Below, in pieces: positions 1 through 8,540 of a stretch of 32,496 nt of DNA. Each line of letters starts with the position of its first letter. Positions within the stretch are counted from its first letter, which is position 1. Under the pieces are notes generated by a model, which ran no database searches, was not told the origin of the DNA, and worked only from the letters and a program-made list of their open reading frames with translations. Position numbers and translations under genes: made by a program. The stretch is from the NCBI GenBank assembly GCA_031264015.1, contig JAISET010000102.1:1-32496 (forward strand), given 5' to 3'. The stretch comes from Deltaproteobacteria bacterium (GTDB lineage Bacteria; Desulfobacterota; Desulfarculia; Adiutricales; Adiutricaceae).

Positions 1-45
1 CGGGAGCCGATCAAGCCCGAAGACGCCGACGACATCCAGGAATGA
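1..45 (+). CDS. C-terminal end of a truncated gene (partial)
   Basis: The first 14 codons read as an open frame ending REPIKPEDADDIQE and then TGA. The codons are GC-rich and acidic, in the style of the true genes here, so this is probably the tail of a gene that starts left of the window. No function can be given, and the frame could be chance because it is so short. Confidence 0.35.
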   Translation, partial: REPIKPEDADDIQE

Positions 46-665
46 CGAGCCGGCCTTGAGAGGCCCCGCGACTCCCGCAAATTTGCGGCGCGGGGGCGGT
101 TGGAGGGTAGTTTTTCCCCCTAAGGCCGGGGCGGGCGAGTCGTCAAACATGCCGAATAGGCGCCCGGCCTATGACGGCCGGCGGCGCCCGGCATGCCGCA
201 TGCCGATTATTTGGAGCCGGACCCTGTCGCCCGGGCCTGGCGACGGATTGGGCCGACGATTAAAGCGGGCCCCGGAACCAAGGCGGGCCGCCCCCGCGAA
301 CGCTTACGTTCCCTCCACCTCCACCTCCCCGTCCCCGTCCCCGTCCCCCTCCCCGCCGTCATCGCCGTCGGGAGCGTCGTCGTCGGACTCTTCCCCTCCC
401 CCGGCGGCGTCGTCGAACTCTCGTTCGTCCCGCCCCCCCCTCGTCCGCGGGCGCGGAAGGACGATTTTAAAAATATAGCTTTTTCTGGGGGCGGGGAAGA
501 ATTTTCCCTGGAGAGGCGGGGCAGATTTCGGCGGGGGGAGCCGTTGGCGCGGACAATCCCTTGAAAAAAGCCGTTTGTCCTCCCGGCGCGCGCCAAAACA
601 TGGCATGGAACGTGCTTCCATTATCGTCGAGGGGAACGCCTTTGGCGGCCCCGGGGGAGGACCGG
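46..665. other. 620-base stretch without a convincing gene; contains C-rich microsatellite
   Basis: Frames open in several directions here but all are low-complexity (Pro/Ser-rich on one strand, Asp/Gly-rich on the other) and lack any recognisable domain or good ribosome binding site. Around 315-355 there is a CCGTCC/CCTCCC microsatellite. Around 465-485 a short AT-rich patch may hold the promoter of the GGDEF gene that follows, but no clear -35/-10 pair can be assigned. Confidence 0.5.
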
Positions 666-1982
666 ATGTCGGTGGTCAAAGTTTTGGTGATGGGCAACTA
701 CGGGCCGGATTTCAACCGCGTGGCCAGGGCGCTCAGGCCCTTCGGCCTCGGCCTCATGTGGACCGAGTCTTTGAAGGACGGCCTCGGGCTGCTGCCCAGG
801 GCCAGGCCGGCCTTGCTGATCGTGGGCGACGACCTGCCGGGCCTCAAAAACCCCGCGGACATTTTAAACGTCATCGAGGCCGAGCGGCTGCCCACCCAGG
901 TGGTGGTGGTCGCCAAGGACCCCGACTTCGACCGCTCCATGGACATGGTGGCGGACGGCGTCTTCTCCGTAGTCTCCTCCCCCGTGGACGTGCCGAGGCT
1001 GCGGCGCGTGGCCGGGAGGGTCCTGGCCAACCACTCCCTCTACGAGACTTTGGTGGACCGGGGCGCCGCCGACCACAACCCCGGGAGCCTGTTCATTTAC
1101 AAGAGCCTGGCCGGCCACATGGAGGTCAGGCCCCTGATGGAGGCCATCTGCTCCACCGCCCGCCAGACGACCGGAGCCTCCAGGGTCGAGGCCTGGCGCC
1201 GCGAGGACGACGAGCCGGGCCATCAGACGGTCTTTTCCTCCGGCCCCGTCCGCGACAAAAGCGAGTTCGACCTGACTCTGGAGCTGGCCTGGCTGGAAGG
1301 CCCTCTGGCGACCGTCAGCCTCTCTTTCGAGAGCGCCGGGAACCGCGACTCCCTCGACCCCAAGACCCTCGACGAGCTGACTTTCGCCTGCTCCTTGTTT
1401 CTGAGCCAGGCGCTGAGGTTCGAGGAGGCCATCAACATGGCCTCGCGGGACCCCCTGACCGGCATGTGCAACCGCAGGGTCTTTTTGGAGACCATCAACC
1501 GGGAGTACTGCCAGGCCCGCCGCCACCAGTCGTCCCTGAGCCTTCTGACCCTGGACCTCGACCACTTTAAAAACGTCAACGACACCTACGGCCACCAGAC
1601 CGGCGACGAGATCCTCAAGTGGCTGGCCGGGGTGGTCCAGAGCGTGGTCAGAAGCGGCGACCTGGCCGCCAGGACCGGCGGCGAGGAGTTCTCCATCGTC
1701 ATGCCCCGGACCAATCTCGAGCAGGCCCGCAACCTGGCCCTGAGGCTCCGGCAGGCCCTGGCGCTGACCCCGCTGCCCCCGGGTCTCCAGGCCGTCAGGC
1801 CCACCATCAGCCAGGGTCTGGCCGGCATCGAGCATTTTCTGGTCAACTCGCCTCAAGATTTGATATACTTGTCCGACCAAGCCATGTACCTGGCCAAAAG
1901 GGAGGGGCGGGACACCATCCGCCAGGCAGCCGACCTCCCCGGCAACACCAAATTCCAGGATGTCCAGTATGTCTTTCAATGA
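666..1982 (+). CDS. Diguanylate cyclase with degenerate receiver-like N-terminus
   Basis: 438 aa. Predicted to make the second messenger c-di-GMP from two GTP. Residues about 1-125 have the alternating pattern of a response-regulator receiver, with an Asp at the usual phosphorylation position (IVGDD) but no acidic pair after strand 1 and no Lys-Pro near the end, so normal phosphorelay is doubtful. Residues about 130-255 may be a GAF-like sensor. The GGDEF domain runs from about residue 258 (DPLTG at 262) to 425 with an intact GGEEF active site at 338-342. The inhibitory site RSGD sits exactly five residues before it, so product feedback is expected. The frame is open further upstream, but ATG 666 is preceded at five bases by a strong GGGGGAGGA ribosome site. 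The downstream PilZ gene overlaps its end, which argues for coupled production of a c-di-GMP source and receptor. Confidence 0.9.
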   Translation: MSVVKVLVMGNYGPDFNRVARALRPFGLGLMWTESLKDGLGLLPRARPALLIVGDDLPGLKNPADILNVIEAERLPTQVVVVAKDPDFDRSMDMVADGVFSVVSSPVDVPRLRRVAGRVLANHSLYETLVDRGAADHNPGSLFIYKSLAGHMEVRPLMEAICSTARQTTGASRVEAWRREDDEPGHQTVFSSGPVRDKSEFDLTLELAWLEGPLATVSLSFESAGNRDSLDPKTLDELTFACSLFLSQALRFEEAINMASRDPLTGMCNRRVFLETINREYCQARRHQSSLSLLTLDLDHFKNVNDTYGHQTGDEILKWLAGVVQSVVRSGDLAARTGGEEFSIVMPRTNLEQARNLALRLRQALALTPLPPGLQAVRPTISQGLAGIEHFLVNSPQDLIYLSDQAMYLAKREGRDTIRQAADLPGNTKFQDVQYVFQ

Positions 1983-2517
1983 AGAACGGCGCAAGGGACT
2001 CAGGGCCAACCTGCCCAGTCAGATGCTCTTCAACGTCCTCGACAAGCCCAACGAGTACATCAGGGGCCAGGACTCGACGGTCAAGAGGCTGGCGCACATG
2101 GACTCCGAGCCGCTGCCCCAGCTGACCAGCGCCTCGCAGATTCTTCTGAACCGCATCGACCGCAAGCTCTCGCTGATCCTGAGCATCCTGGCCGAGACGA
2201 GCGCGCGCAAGAACTACACCAACCAGGCCATGGTCCAGGACATCTCCGAGTTCGGGCTCTCTTTCGGGCACAGCTCCGAGTTCCCCATCGGCATGCATCT
2301 GGAGATCGGGCTGATCCTCCCCTACACCGAGGGGCGCCTGATGGACATCCTGGGCCGCGTCGTCAGGATCCTGGACAAGGAGGAGAACCTGACCGGCGAC
2401 CCCTACGTCTATGGTCTCGAGTTCACCGACGTCCTGAGCAGCGACCAAAACGAGATCGTCCAGTGGATCTTCACCAAGCAGCGCGAGGAGATCCGCCGCC
2501 GCCGGGAGCACGCCTGA
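1960..2517 (+). CDS. PilZ-domain c-di-GMP receptor with helical insert
   Basis: 185 aa, soluble. Both c-di-GMP binding signatures of PilZ are present: an RxxxR near the N-terminus (RKGLR) and DxSxxG (DISEFG) around residue 92. Between them lie about 80 residues that include a predicted amphipathic helix (about 60-82) with Leu/Ile at heptad-like spacing, LLNRIDRKLSLILSILAE. This resembles the oligomerising insertion of atypical tetrameric PilZ proteins of Xanthomonas type; that comparison is from memory. The gene overlaps the diguanylate cyclase by 23 bases, implying translational coupling. ATG 1969 is an equally possible start. A rho-independent terminator follows the gene. Confidence 0.85.
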   Translation: MSSMSFNEERRKGLRANLPSQMLFNVLDKPNEYIRGQDSTVKRLAHMDSEPLPQLTSASQILLNRIDRKLSLILSILAETSARKNYTNQAMVQDISEFGLSFGHSSEFPIGMHLEIGLILPYTEGRLMDILGRVVRILDKEENLTGDPYVYGLEFTDVLSSDQNEIVQWIFTKQREEIRRRREHA

Positions 2518-2557
2518 GCCGGACCGCGGGCGGCCCGGGAAAAGCCGTGACTTTTAA

Positions 2558-2590
2558 AGACCGCCGGGCGCCACCGGCGGTCTTTTTTTA
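2558..2590 (+). terminator. Intrinsic terminator after the GGDEF-PilZ pair
   Basis: A 10-bp perfect stem (AGACCGCCGG / CCGGCGGTCT) with a 6-base loop is followed directly by a T-run. It lies 40 bases after the PilZ stop. Confidence 0.85.
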
Positions 2591-3155
2591 TTCTTTTTAT
2601 GGCATAATCAAATCTTATCGTCGTCATGTTCCTTTTTCATCCAACTAAAAAAGAACGACCGTTTTGGGCGACAACAACCGTTTAAAAGGACGGAAAACGG
2701 ACGGGCCGGCCCGAGCTGACGGCCTGACGACGGGGACGCGGGGACCGAGACGGAGGGGACGGACGAGGCGGGGCGGGGGGACGATGACGGACGGAGGAGC
2801 GGGAGGCGCAGACAGCCGAAACAGCCTCCGCCGCGGCGCCTGCCATAAGACAAATTTATATGCGCAAGTAAGATTTCCATAAACTTAGCCAGACCCACCC
2901 ACCTTATTCTTCGGAACAGTTGACAAGTATGCCTGCTGTCAGACAGTTATCTTCTACCGTAATTCAAAAACATTTTTCGATTTTTTTTCTTGCGTAGTAT
3001 TTTTTACTCTTTTCTATTGGATTTTCCCACTATACGTCGACGCTGGTTTTTCAAAATTCTTCTTATTTTTGGGCATTTTGAAAATCATATTTTTTTGATA
3101 ATTTTTTTGATTCACATAAGTATTTACTTTTTAAAGGAAAAATTTTTTTTCACAT
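2591..3155. other. Non-coding spacer with AT-rich island
   Basis: No frame here looks coding. The first 280 bases are GC-rich; from about 2870 to 3170 the composition switches abruptly to long T- and A-runs. No tRNA, IS end or clear promoter was recognised. Similar AT islands flank other accessory or broken genes in the window. Confidence 0.6.
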
Positions 3156-3469
3156 TTACTTGATCAAGAGGCCGCGGCCGCCGGGCTCGGCGAGAAGACT
3201 CTCAAAATCATCTATTCTTTTCCGCGCCTCCCCGTCGTCGCCGGCGTGAAGGCTTCCGTTCCCGAGGGAATCGGCCGGACTGCCGCCGTTCGTCCACTCG
3301 GAGAAAATGGAGGGAATGCCGTCGATTTCGCGCGCATGGCGGCAGGAGACGATGTTGGGACGGAGGCCAAGTTTGATCCGTTCAAGGCCCTGTCTTTTTC
3401 CGGCATGGTCGCTCCCGGATCCGGCATGGTCGCCCCGGGATCGAACACTGTTTTGTCGGACTCGCCCAT
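3156..3469 (-). pseudogene. Remnant of a Hanks-type Ser/Thr protein kinase
   Basis: An 85-codon frame starting at ATG 3469 (MGESDKTVFDPGATMP) looks like the flexible N-terminus of a kinase gene. Around 3380-3405 the coding signal moves to another frame that reads LERIKLGLRPNIVSCRHARE, continues DGIPSIFSEWTNGGS and stops at 3156. This matches the segment from helix C through strands 4-5 (the HPNIVSC...GGIPR.F.E...GGSL pattern) of bacterial Hanks kinases often paired with PP2C phosphatases. The glycine loop, catalytic HxDxKxxN and DFG motifs are all missing, so no active kinase can be made. It lies 17 bases after the PP2C fragment on the same strand, as expected for an old phosphatase-kinase operon. 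A 21-bp near-perfect tandem duplication sits inside the N-terminal part. Confidence 0.6.
3401..3442. repeat. 21-bp tandem duplication in kinase remnant
   Basis: Two adjacent 21-bp copies differing at only a few bases, encoding on the minus strand the heptapeptide DPGATMP twice. It lies in the predicted N-terminal tail of the kinase remnant. Confidence 0.8.
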
Positions 3470-3486
3470 GCCGCGCCCTTGTCTTT

Positions 3487-3969
3487 TTAAGCCGCGACCG
3501 CTATGTGAACGACGGAAATATTGTCCGGCCCGCCTTTGTCGTTGGCCATGTCGACCAGCCGCCGGCACGTCCGGTCGGGGTCGCGGCTGGAGCGCAGCCC
3601 GCGGGCGACCTCGTCCTCCTCCAGAGGGCCGTAAAGACCGTCGCTGCAGAGCATTATCCGGTCGCCCGGCCGGGTCTCCACCGAGAACACCTCCGGAGTG
3701 GCCGGGGGCGGCATGCCCACGAAGGCGGTCAGCCTGGAGCCGGACGGGTGGTTTTTGGCCTGGGCCTTGGCGAGTTTTCCGGCCTTGACCAAAAGGCTCG
3801 CCATGTTGTGGTCGTCGGTTATCCGCCTGAGATTTTTCTTGCGTTTGGGCAGACAATAGCCCCGGCTGTCGCCGAGGCAGCAAAATATGGCCCGGCCGCG
3901 CAAAAGCCAGCCCCCGACGAAGGTCGCGCCGAAGGGGACAGGTTGCCATATTTCCTTTTCCAGCGTCAA
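3487..3969 (-). pseudogene. N-terminally truncated PP2C-type protein phosphatase
   Basis: About 160 residues match the C-terminal two thirds of a PPM/PP2C Ser/Thr phosphatase: GATFVGG, then CLGDSRGY (the GDSR strand), FVGMPP, RIMLCSDGLYG (SDGL) and GGPDNISVV (the metal-binding DN near the end). The first third, which should carry the RxxNED and DGMGG metal ligands, is absent. The frame remains open upstream for about 50 codons to a TAA near 4130 but shows no DGMGG and no ATG or GTG, only the TTG at 3969. Without those aspartates the enzyme should be inactive. Together with the downstream kinase remnant it looks like a decayed phosphatase-kinase pair. A small functional protein using the TTG start cannot be excluded. 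Confidence 0.7.
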
Positions 3970-4415
3970 CAGCCAGGCGCCCCCCGACTCCCCCGGACCG
4001 CCGAAACGACCGCCCGCCGCGCAGACCGGCCGGGGGCGGCCGACAGCCTTGTCGTTCGGCCAGCTTCTTGTTATGCTAAAAAGCGGAAGGGGGGAGGCCG
4101 CTGCCTGCCGTCGGCCCGCCCGACCGTTCGTTTATTTGTTTTTAGTCTGTTCCTTCAACAAAACTTTATTGATTGAAACAATTCTTTTCCTTAAATAAAT
4201 TTATTTTTAAACAAGTCAGGCAATTTAATTTAATAAAATATCTCTAAAAATCATCTTATATTATTTTTTTGCTTATTTTTAAACCAAAGCCAGTCTCGCT
4301 AATTTAAAAAATTCTCAATTCCCAACGTCGCCAGCGGGCAGACGTTTCCCACCCCGGGCGGCCCGGACGACACCGGCCGGCCGGCCCCCATCCACAGCGA
4401 CCAGGAATTCCCCTT
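3970..4415. other. Spacer: decayed upstream part of PP2C, then AT-rich island
   Basis: 3970-4130 continues the PP2C frame without a start or the missing metal motif. 4130-4320 is strongly AT-rich and likely carries the promoter of the following gene, but no single promoter can be assigned. 4320-4415 is GC-rich leader. Confidence 0.5.
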
Positions 4416-6488
4416 ATGAGCGGAGTCTCTTCGGACCAGCCCGGACCGGCGGAAACCGGACCAGCCTCCCAGCGGCCGCCCCGGGGCGGGGCCCCCGCCG
4501 CAAAAGCCGCGGAAGCCGCCGGACGCCCGCCCGGGCCCCCGAGGAACCCGGCCCCCCAGGCCGCCCCCGGCTCCCCCCAGGCCGCCCAGGCCGCCCAGGC
4601 CGCCCAGACCGCCCAGACCGCCCCGGCCCCGGCCCCGGCCGCCGAGCTGACCCTGGAGGATCTGGTCGCGCAGCTCAGCGCCGGCCTGCAGATCTTCATG
4701 GTGGCCATCAAGAACTCCTCGCTTTATCCGGCCAACTCCAAGATCAGGCAGGAGTCCATGACCAGGCTGGCCGAGTGGCTCGGGGCCTACGTCGAGGAGC
4801 ACGAGTCGGTGCGCCTCTTCGTCAACCCCGAGAGCCTCCTCTTCCATGGGGTGGTCGTCCACCAGGACAAGCCGGGGGAGCCCAACGTCATCTTCCCGCT
4901 GTTTCGCGACGGGCTGCAGTGGATCGAGTTTCAGGAGGGCCTGGCCCTCGAGGACCTGGAGACCTTCATCGGCCTCGTCAACCGCTTCCGGCAGCTCAGG
5001 GAGGAGGACGAGGACGACCTGGTCACGGCCATGTGGGCGGCGGGGTTCGAGTTCATCAAGTACAAGACGGCCAACGAGTTCTGGGACATCGACCCCCTGA
5101 CCGAGATAGCCGCCTTCCGGGCCGGCCCCGGGGACGGGACGGGCGGCGGGCCCGGCCTGGCCGAGAAGGGGTCCAAGGGCAGCGGCAAGGGGGTGGTGGC
5201 CCTGCTGGCCGAGATCGACGCCCTGGAGAAAAACGACGGCCAGGGCAAAAGGAACTCGTCCTTTAAAAACGTCCGCCAGCCCGGCCGGTCCGGCTCCGGG
5301 AGCTACTCCGGGGCCGGCCAGGAGGAGGACCTGGCCCTGTTCGCCAAGCTGGGGCTCACGGAGGACGAGCGGGCGGAGATCCGGAAGCTCCTGGCCAGGG
5401 AGACCGGGCCCAGGCCGCTCATGGAGGTGCTGGAGCCGGCCCTGGTGCTGCTCTGGCGCCTGAGAAACCTGGCCCAGGCGGGCCCGGTGGTCACCTTTCT
5501 GGCCGAGGCGGCCAAGTTCAACCTGGCGGCCGGCCACTTCTCCGAGATCCACAGCCTGCGGTCCCTGCTGGGGGACATGTCCGCCAAGGGGGCCGGCAGG
5601 CTCGACGGCGTCCTGGGCCTCTTCGACAAAAAGATCTCGTCGCGGGAAACCCTGGAGGGCCTGGCCGAGTTCCGCCTCCCGGACGGCGCGTCCAAAGAGG
5701 AGAGGGCCCGCTCGGAGGGCGAGCTCGCCGCGCTGCTGGCCTGCCTGCCCCCCGGGGCCGCCCCGGCCCTGGTGGCCGTCTGCGCCCAGGCCAGGGACAG
5801 GATCGTCCCGGGCGCCATCCTGAAAACCCTGGCCAGTCTCCCCGAGGGCCTCGACCCCGGGCTGGGCCAGCTGATCAACTCGACCCTGCCCGTCGACCAG
5901 GTCATGACCCTGGCCCGGCATCTGGCCAGGCGCCTGGAGGCGGGCCGGGGGGAGACCCCGGCGGGGCGGGAGCTTTTGGCCGGCCTGAGCCGCCATGTCG
6001 ACAACAAGGTCCGGGAGGCGGCGGGCCTGCTTCTGCTCGACCAAAACCCCGAGCACATCGGCCTGATGCCCCACCTGCTCAACGAGCCGGACCCGGGCCT
6101 CTGCCGCAAGGTCTACGCCCTGCTGGCGGGCGCCCGCAGCAAGGGCGTGGAGAAGTCGGTCCTCTCGTTTCTGCGCCAGATCCACGACACCAACACCATG
6201 AAGCCCACCGAGCTCCTGATGAACTGCTGGCGGACCCTGGGGCTCTCGGCCGTCTCCTCCCAGGCCGCCGACTTCGCCGAGGGGGTCCTGATGAAAAAGG
6301 ACCTGAGGGCCCTGCTGGGCCTGGGGTCCGAGCACGAGACGTCCCACCGGGCGGGCGCCGCCATGGCCCTCAGGCTGATGGGCCGGGGCGAGATCGTCGA
6401 CTCCGCCGCCTCGAGCTTCTACAAGGACCTGCGCCGGGCCTGCCGTCTGGCCGACCAGGCCCTGGCGGACTTCGCGGCCAGGCGCTGA
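4416..6488 (+). CDS. HEAT-repeat-like protein partnered with HD-GYP protein
   Basis: 690 aa. Residues 1-75 are Pro/Ala/Gln-rich and disordered, with short AAQ repeats. Residues about 77-225 form a predicted alpha/beta domain (IKNSSLYPANSKIRQESM...) that looks homologous to the N-terminus of the next gene's product. About 225-300 is a Gly/Ser/Lys linker. About 300-690 is a helical solenoid of HEAT-like repeats, clearest near the end (RHVDNKVREAAGLLLLDQNP and after). No signal peptide, membrane helix or catalytic motif is visible, so a cytoplasmic scaffold or adaptor role is inferred. The HD-GYP gene lies 127 bases downstream on the same strand; such HEAT-HD-GYP pairing is familiar in deltaproteobacteria. 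ATG 4416 has a modest AGGA nine bases upstream. Confidence 0.75.
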   Translation: MSGVSSDQPGPAETGPASQRPPRGGAPAAKAAEAAGRPPGPPRNPAPQAAPGSPQAAQAAQAAQTAQTAPAPAPAAELTLEDLVAQLSAGLQIFMVAIKNSSLYPANSKIRQESMTRLAEWLGAYVEEHESVRLFVNPESLLFHGVVVHQDKPGEPNVIFPLFRDGLQWIEFQEGLALEDLETFIGLVNRFRQLREEDEDDLVTAMWAAGFEFIKYKTANEFWDIDPLTEIAAFRAGPGDGTGGGPGLAEKGSKGSGKGVVALLAEIDALEKNDGQGKRNSSFKNVRQPGRSGSGSYSGAGQEEDLALFAKLGLTEDERAEIRKLLARETGPRPLMEVLEPALVLLWRLRNLAQAGPVVTFLAEAAKFNLAAGHFSEIHSLRSLLGDMSAKGAGRLDGVLGLFDKKISSRETLEGLAEFRLPDGASKEERARSEGELAALLACLPPGAAPALVAVCAQARDRIVPGAILKTLASLPEGLDPGLGQLINSTLPVDQVMTLARHLARRLEAGRGETPAGRELLAGLSRHVDNKVREAAGLLLLDQNPEHIGLMPHLLNEPDPGLCRKVYALLAGARSKGVEKSVLSFLRQIHDTNTMKPTELLMNCWRTLGLSAVSSQAADFAEGVLMKKDLRALLGLGSEHETSHRAGAAMALRLMGRGEIVDSAASSFYKDLRRACRLADQALADFAARR

Positions 6489-6520
6489 GGCCGGGCCCGA
6501 AAAACTCCGGGCCGGGCAAA
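6489..6520 (+). terminator. GC hairpin between HEAT and HD-GYP genes
   Basis: Inverted repeat of the type GCCCG...CGGGC with an A-rich loop directly after the HEAT gene stop. There is no real T-run, so it may act as an mRNA-processing or attenuating hairpin rather than a full terminator. Confidence 0.4.
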
Positions 6521-6615
6521 TTGTCGCCCCGGAAAAAATGGAGGCCGGACGCGGCGAATCTCATGTCGATTTGCCGGGGACAGGCCTTTTAAACGACGCG
6601 GGAAAAGGAGGGCGC

Positions 6616-8097
6616 ATGGCGCAGGAAGAGCGACGGGTCAGGGAGGTCTCGCTGGGGGAGACGGTTCTTCACGGGCTGTTCCGGCTTTTGCAGGTGGTCA
6701 AGATCCACCAGGCCAACAACCGTCTCTTCTCCGAGAATCTCCAGGGCTTCAAGGATGGCCTGAGGAAGGCTTGGCGGGAGGGCAGGGCCGCGTCCTTCAG
6801 CTTGTCGCGGGGCAGGTTTTATTTAAACGACGAGCGGATCGTCTACACCCCGACCATGTGGGCCACCTCCGTCAAGATGGCCGAGTTTTTTCAGGAGAGA
6901 AATTTAAGCGGGCTGCGCTTCGAGCCCAAGGAGGGCCTGCTGGACGAGGAGATAGTCCTGCTGATCTCCAACCTCAACGCCGCCAAGCGCCACCCGGAGC
7001 CCTTCGAGTGGCTCAGGGACAACCTGACCACCTCCGGGGGCTGGCGCATAGTCCCCGTGAGGGACGAGGACAACACCGTCGGGGAGCGGGGCGGCGACGC
7101 GGCGGCCGACGGGGGCAAAAACATCCTGACCAGGACCGAGGGAGCGGCCAGGACCCGCGGGCAGGCCCGGCAGATGTACTCCCAGGCCCTGACCGTCATG
7201 CGGGGCCTGGTGGAGCGCCTGACGGCCGGCAAAAAGGCCAGCATCCAGAAAAGCAAGCGCATCGTCGAGGAGTTTATCGACCTCCTGGGGGAGGAGCCGG
7301 AGACCTGCCTGGAGCTGGCCGCCGTCAGGGACCACGCCGACCAGCTCTACACCCACTCGGTCAACGTCTCGCTGCTGTCCATGGCCCTGGGCGCCCGCCT
7401 GGGCTACTCCCGGAGGCACCTCGAGGAGCTCGGCCTGGTGGCCCTCCTGCACGACCTGGGCAAGGCCGGGGACTTTCTCAACACGGCGGGGAAAAGCGGG
7501 GAGCTCGAGGAAAAGGAGCTGGCCCAGGTCCGCAACCTGAGCCTCCAGAGCGTGGCCAGGGTCATCCGCCTCAACGCCGGCTACCACCTGAAGCTGACCA
7601 TGCTGCGGCCCATCGGCGAGCGCCAGCTGGGCGTCAACCCCGCCGACCGCCGGACGGCCGGCCGCAAGAAGCCCCTGTCGCTAAGCTCCAGAATCCTGGC
7701 CGTGACGGACCGCTACGACGCCATGACCTCCCACCGCCCCTACCGCGACAAGCCCATGAGTTTTTCCGCGGCCGTCAGGGAGATGGTCGACGACTCCTCC
7801 GGCGCCCTGGACCCCCTGGTGGCCCGGGTCTTCGCCCAGATGATGGGGCCCTGGCCCGCGGGGAGCCTCCTGGTCCTGGAGGGGGGCGGCCTGGCCGTCG
7901 CCAAGGCGGCCAACGACCTGAGCGTCTACCCCGGCGCCGTCCTGCTGGACCGCGACCCCGGGGGCGGCCTCGCCCAGGGCCAGACCGTCGACCTGGGCGA
8001 GCCCGCCGAGGACGGCCGGGGGCTCAAGAGGCGCATCGTCGCCAGCCTCAACCCCTGCGAGTACGACGTCCAGGCCGCCGACTACCTGCTGCCCTAG
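6616..8097 (+). CDS. Degenerate HD-GYP domain protein
   Basis: 493 aa. Residues about 10-135 form the domain shared with the preceding HEAT protein (LLQVVKIHQANNRLFSENL; then FYLNDERIVY; FFQERNLSGLRF). Residues about 235-400 form an HD domain with His247, the HD pair at 279-280 (LLHDLGKAG) and Asp365 (VTDRYDAMTSHRPYR, the usual C-terminal HD-GYP segment). The intervening HHExxxGxGYP motif, needed for c-di-GMP hydrolysis in classical HD-GYP enzymes, is replaced by an unrelated Arg-rich stretch. Phosphodiesterase activity is therefore doubtful and a signalling or binding role is more likely. ATG 6616 is chosen over an earlier in-frame ATG (6538) because AAAAGGAGGG lies just upstream. Confidence 0.85.
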   Translation: MAQEERRVREVSLGETVLHGLFRLLQVVKIHQANNRLFSENLQGFKDGLRKAWREGRAASFSLSRGRFYLNDERIVYTPTMWATSVKMAEFFQERNLSGLRFEPKEGLLDEEIVLLISNLNAAKRHPEPFEWLRDNLTTSGGWRIVPVRDEDNTVGERGGDAAADGGKNILTRTEGAARTRGQARQMYSQALTVMRGLVERLTAGKKASIQKSKRIVEEFIDLLGEEPETCLELAAVRDHADQLYTHSVNVSLLSMALGARLGYSRRHLEELGLVALLHDLGKAGDFLNTAGKSGELEEKELAQVRNLSLQSVARVIRLNAGYHLKLTMLRPIGERQLGVNPADRRTAGRKKPLSLSSRILAVTDRYDAMTSHRPYRDKPMSFSAAVREMVDDSSGALDPLVARVFAQMMGPWPAGSLLVLEGGGLAVAKAANDLSVYPGAVLLDRDPGGGLAQGQTVDLGEPAEDGRGLKRRIVASLNPCEYDVQAADYLLP

Positions 8098-8484
8098 GAG
8101 TCTGCGAAATAAGAAAAGTCCGGGGCAGCGGAGGGCCCGGGAGGCGGCAGGAAACGTCGGGTGTCGACAATTTGTTTTGAAATGCTTTGAGGCGCTTCGA
8201 GACGATTCAAACAGTTTGAAGACGCGCCTGCCCGCCTCTAAAAACCTTTCCTTTTCCACCAGTTTCCGCGCCCGGCGCGGCCGCCTGACCATCGACGAAC
8301 GGCGGGCGGGCTGCCGGACGCGAAACCGTCATCATCATCATCATCATCAGGCCCCGGCCTTCCTGGCCGCCGGAAGCCGGAGCTCCCCGCAAGGCTTCTG
8401 GTTCTCGTCGCGGCGGCGGAGCCCCATGGCCGCTCTCCTCTATTCCGACGCCCGCTTTCCCCTCCCGGCTGACAGGCTGAGTTA
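8098..8484. other. Non-coding spacer with CAT microsatellite
   Basis: No convincing gene. A run of six CAT/ATC triplets lies at about 8329-8348. Frames on either strand are Arg/Pro-rich or have a chance polyhistidine or polymethionine run and show no ribosome site. Confidence 0.55.
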
Positions 8485-8503
8485 AATTAAAACGAGTTAT
8501 TCT

Positions 8504-8518
8504 AATTTGCATTCAAAA
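8504..8518 (+). repeat. IS630 left inverted repeat core
   Basis: AATTTGCATTCAAAA, reverse-complement identical to 9634-9648. Imperfect similarity extends to about 30 bp. Confidence 0.85.
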
Positions 8519-8540
8519 AGTTAGTAATGCATAACGCGCC

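Noticed and set aside
304-621. Minus-strand frame with an acidic tail before the GGDEF gene
   Set aside because: The Asp/Gly tail comes from the C-rich microsatellite on the other strand. There is no start with a ribosome site and no domain.
4299-6347. Long minus-strand open frame opposite the HEAT gene
   Set aside because: It is rich in Gly/Gln/Leu/Pro with no domain, and the opposite frame has a clear protein. It is a by-product of GC-rich third positions.
8177-8512. Small genes with polyhistidine or polymethionine runs
   Set aside because: They come from a CAT/ATG triplet microsatellite read on both strands and have no supporting signals.
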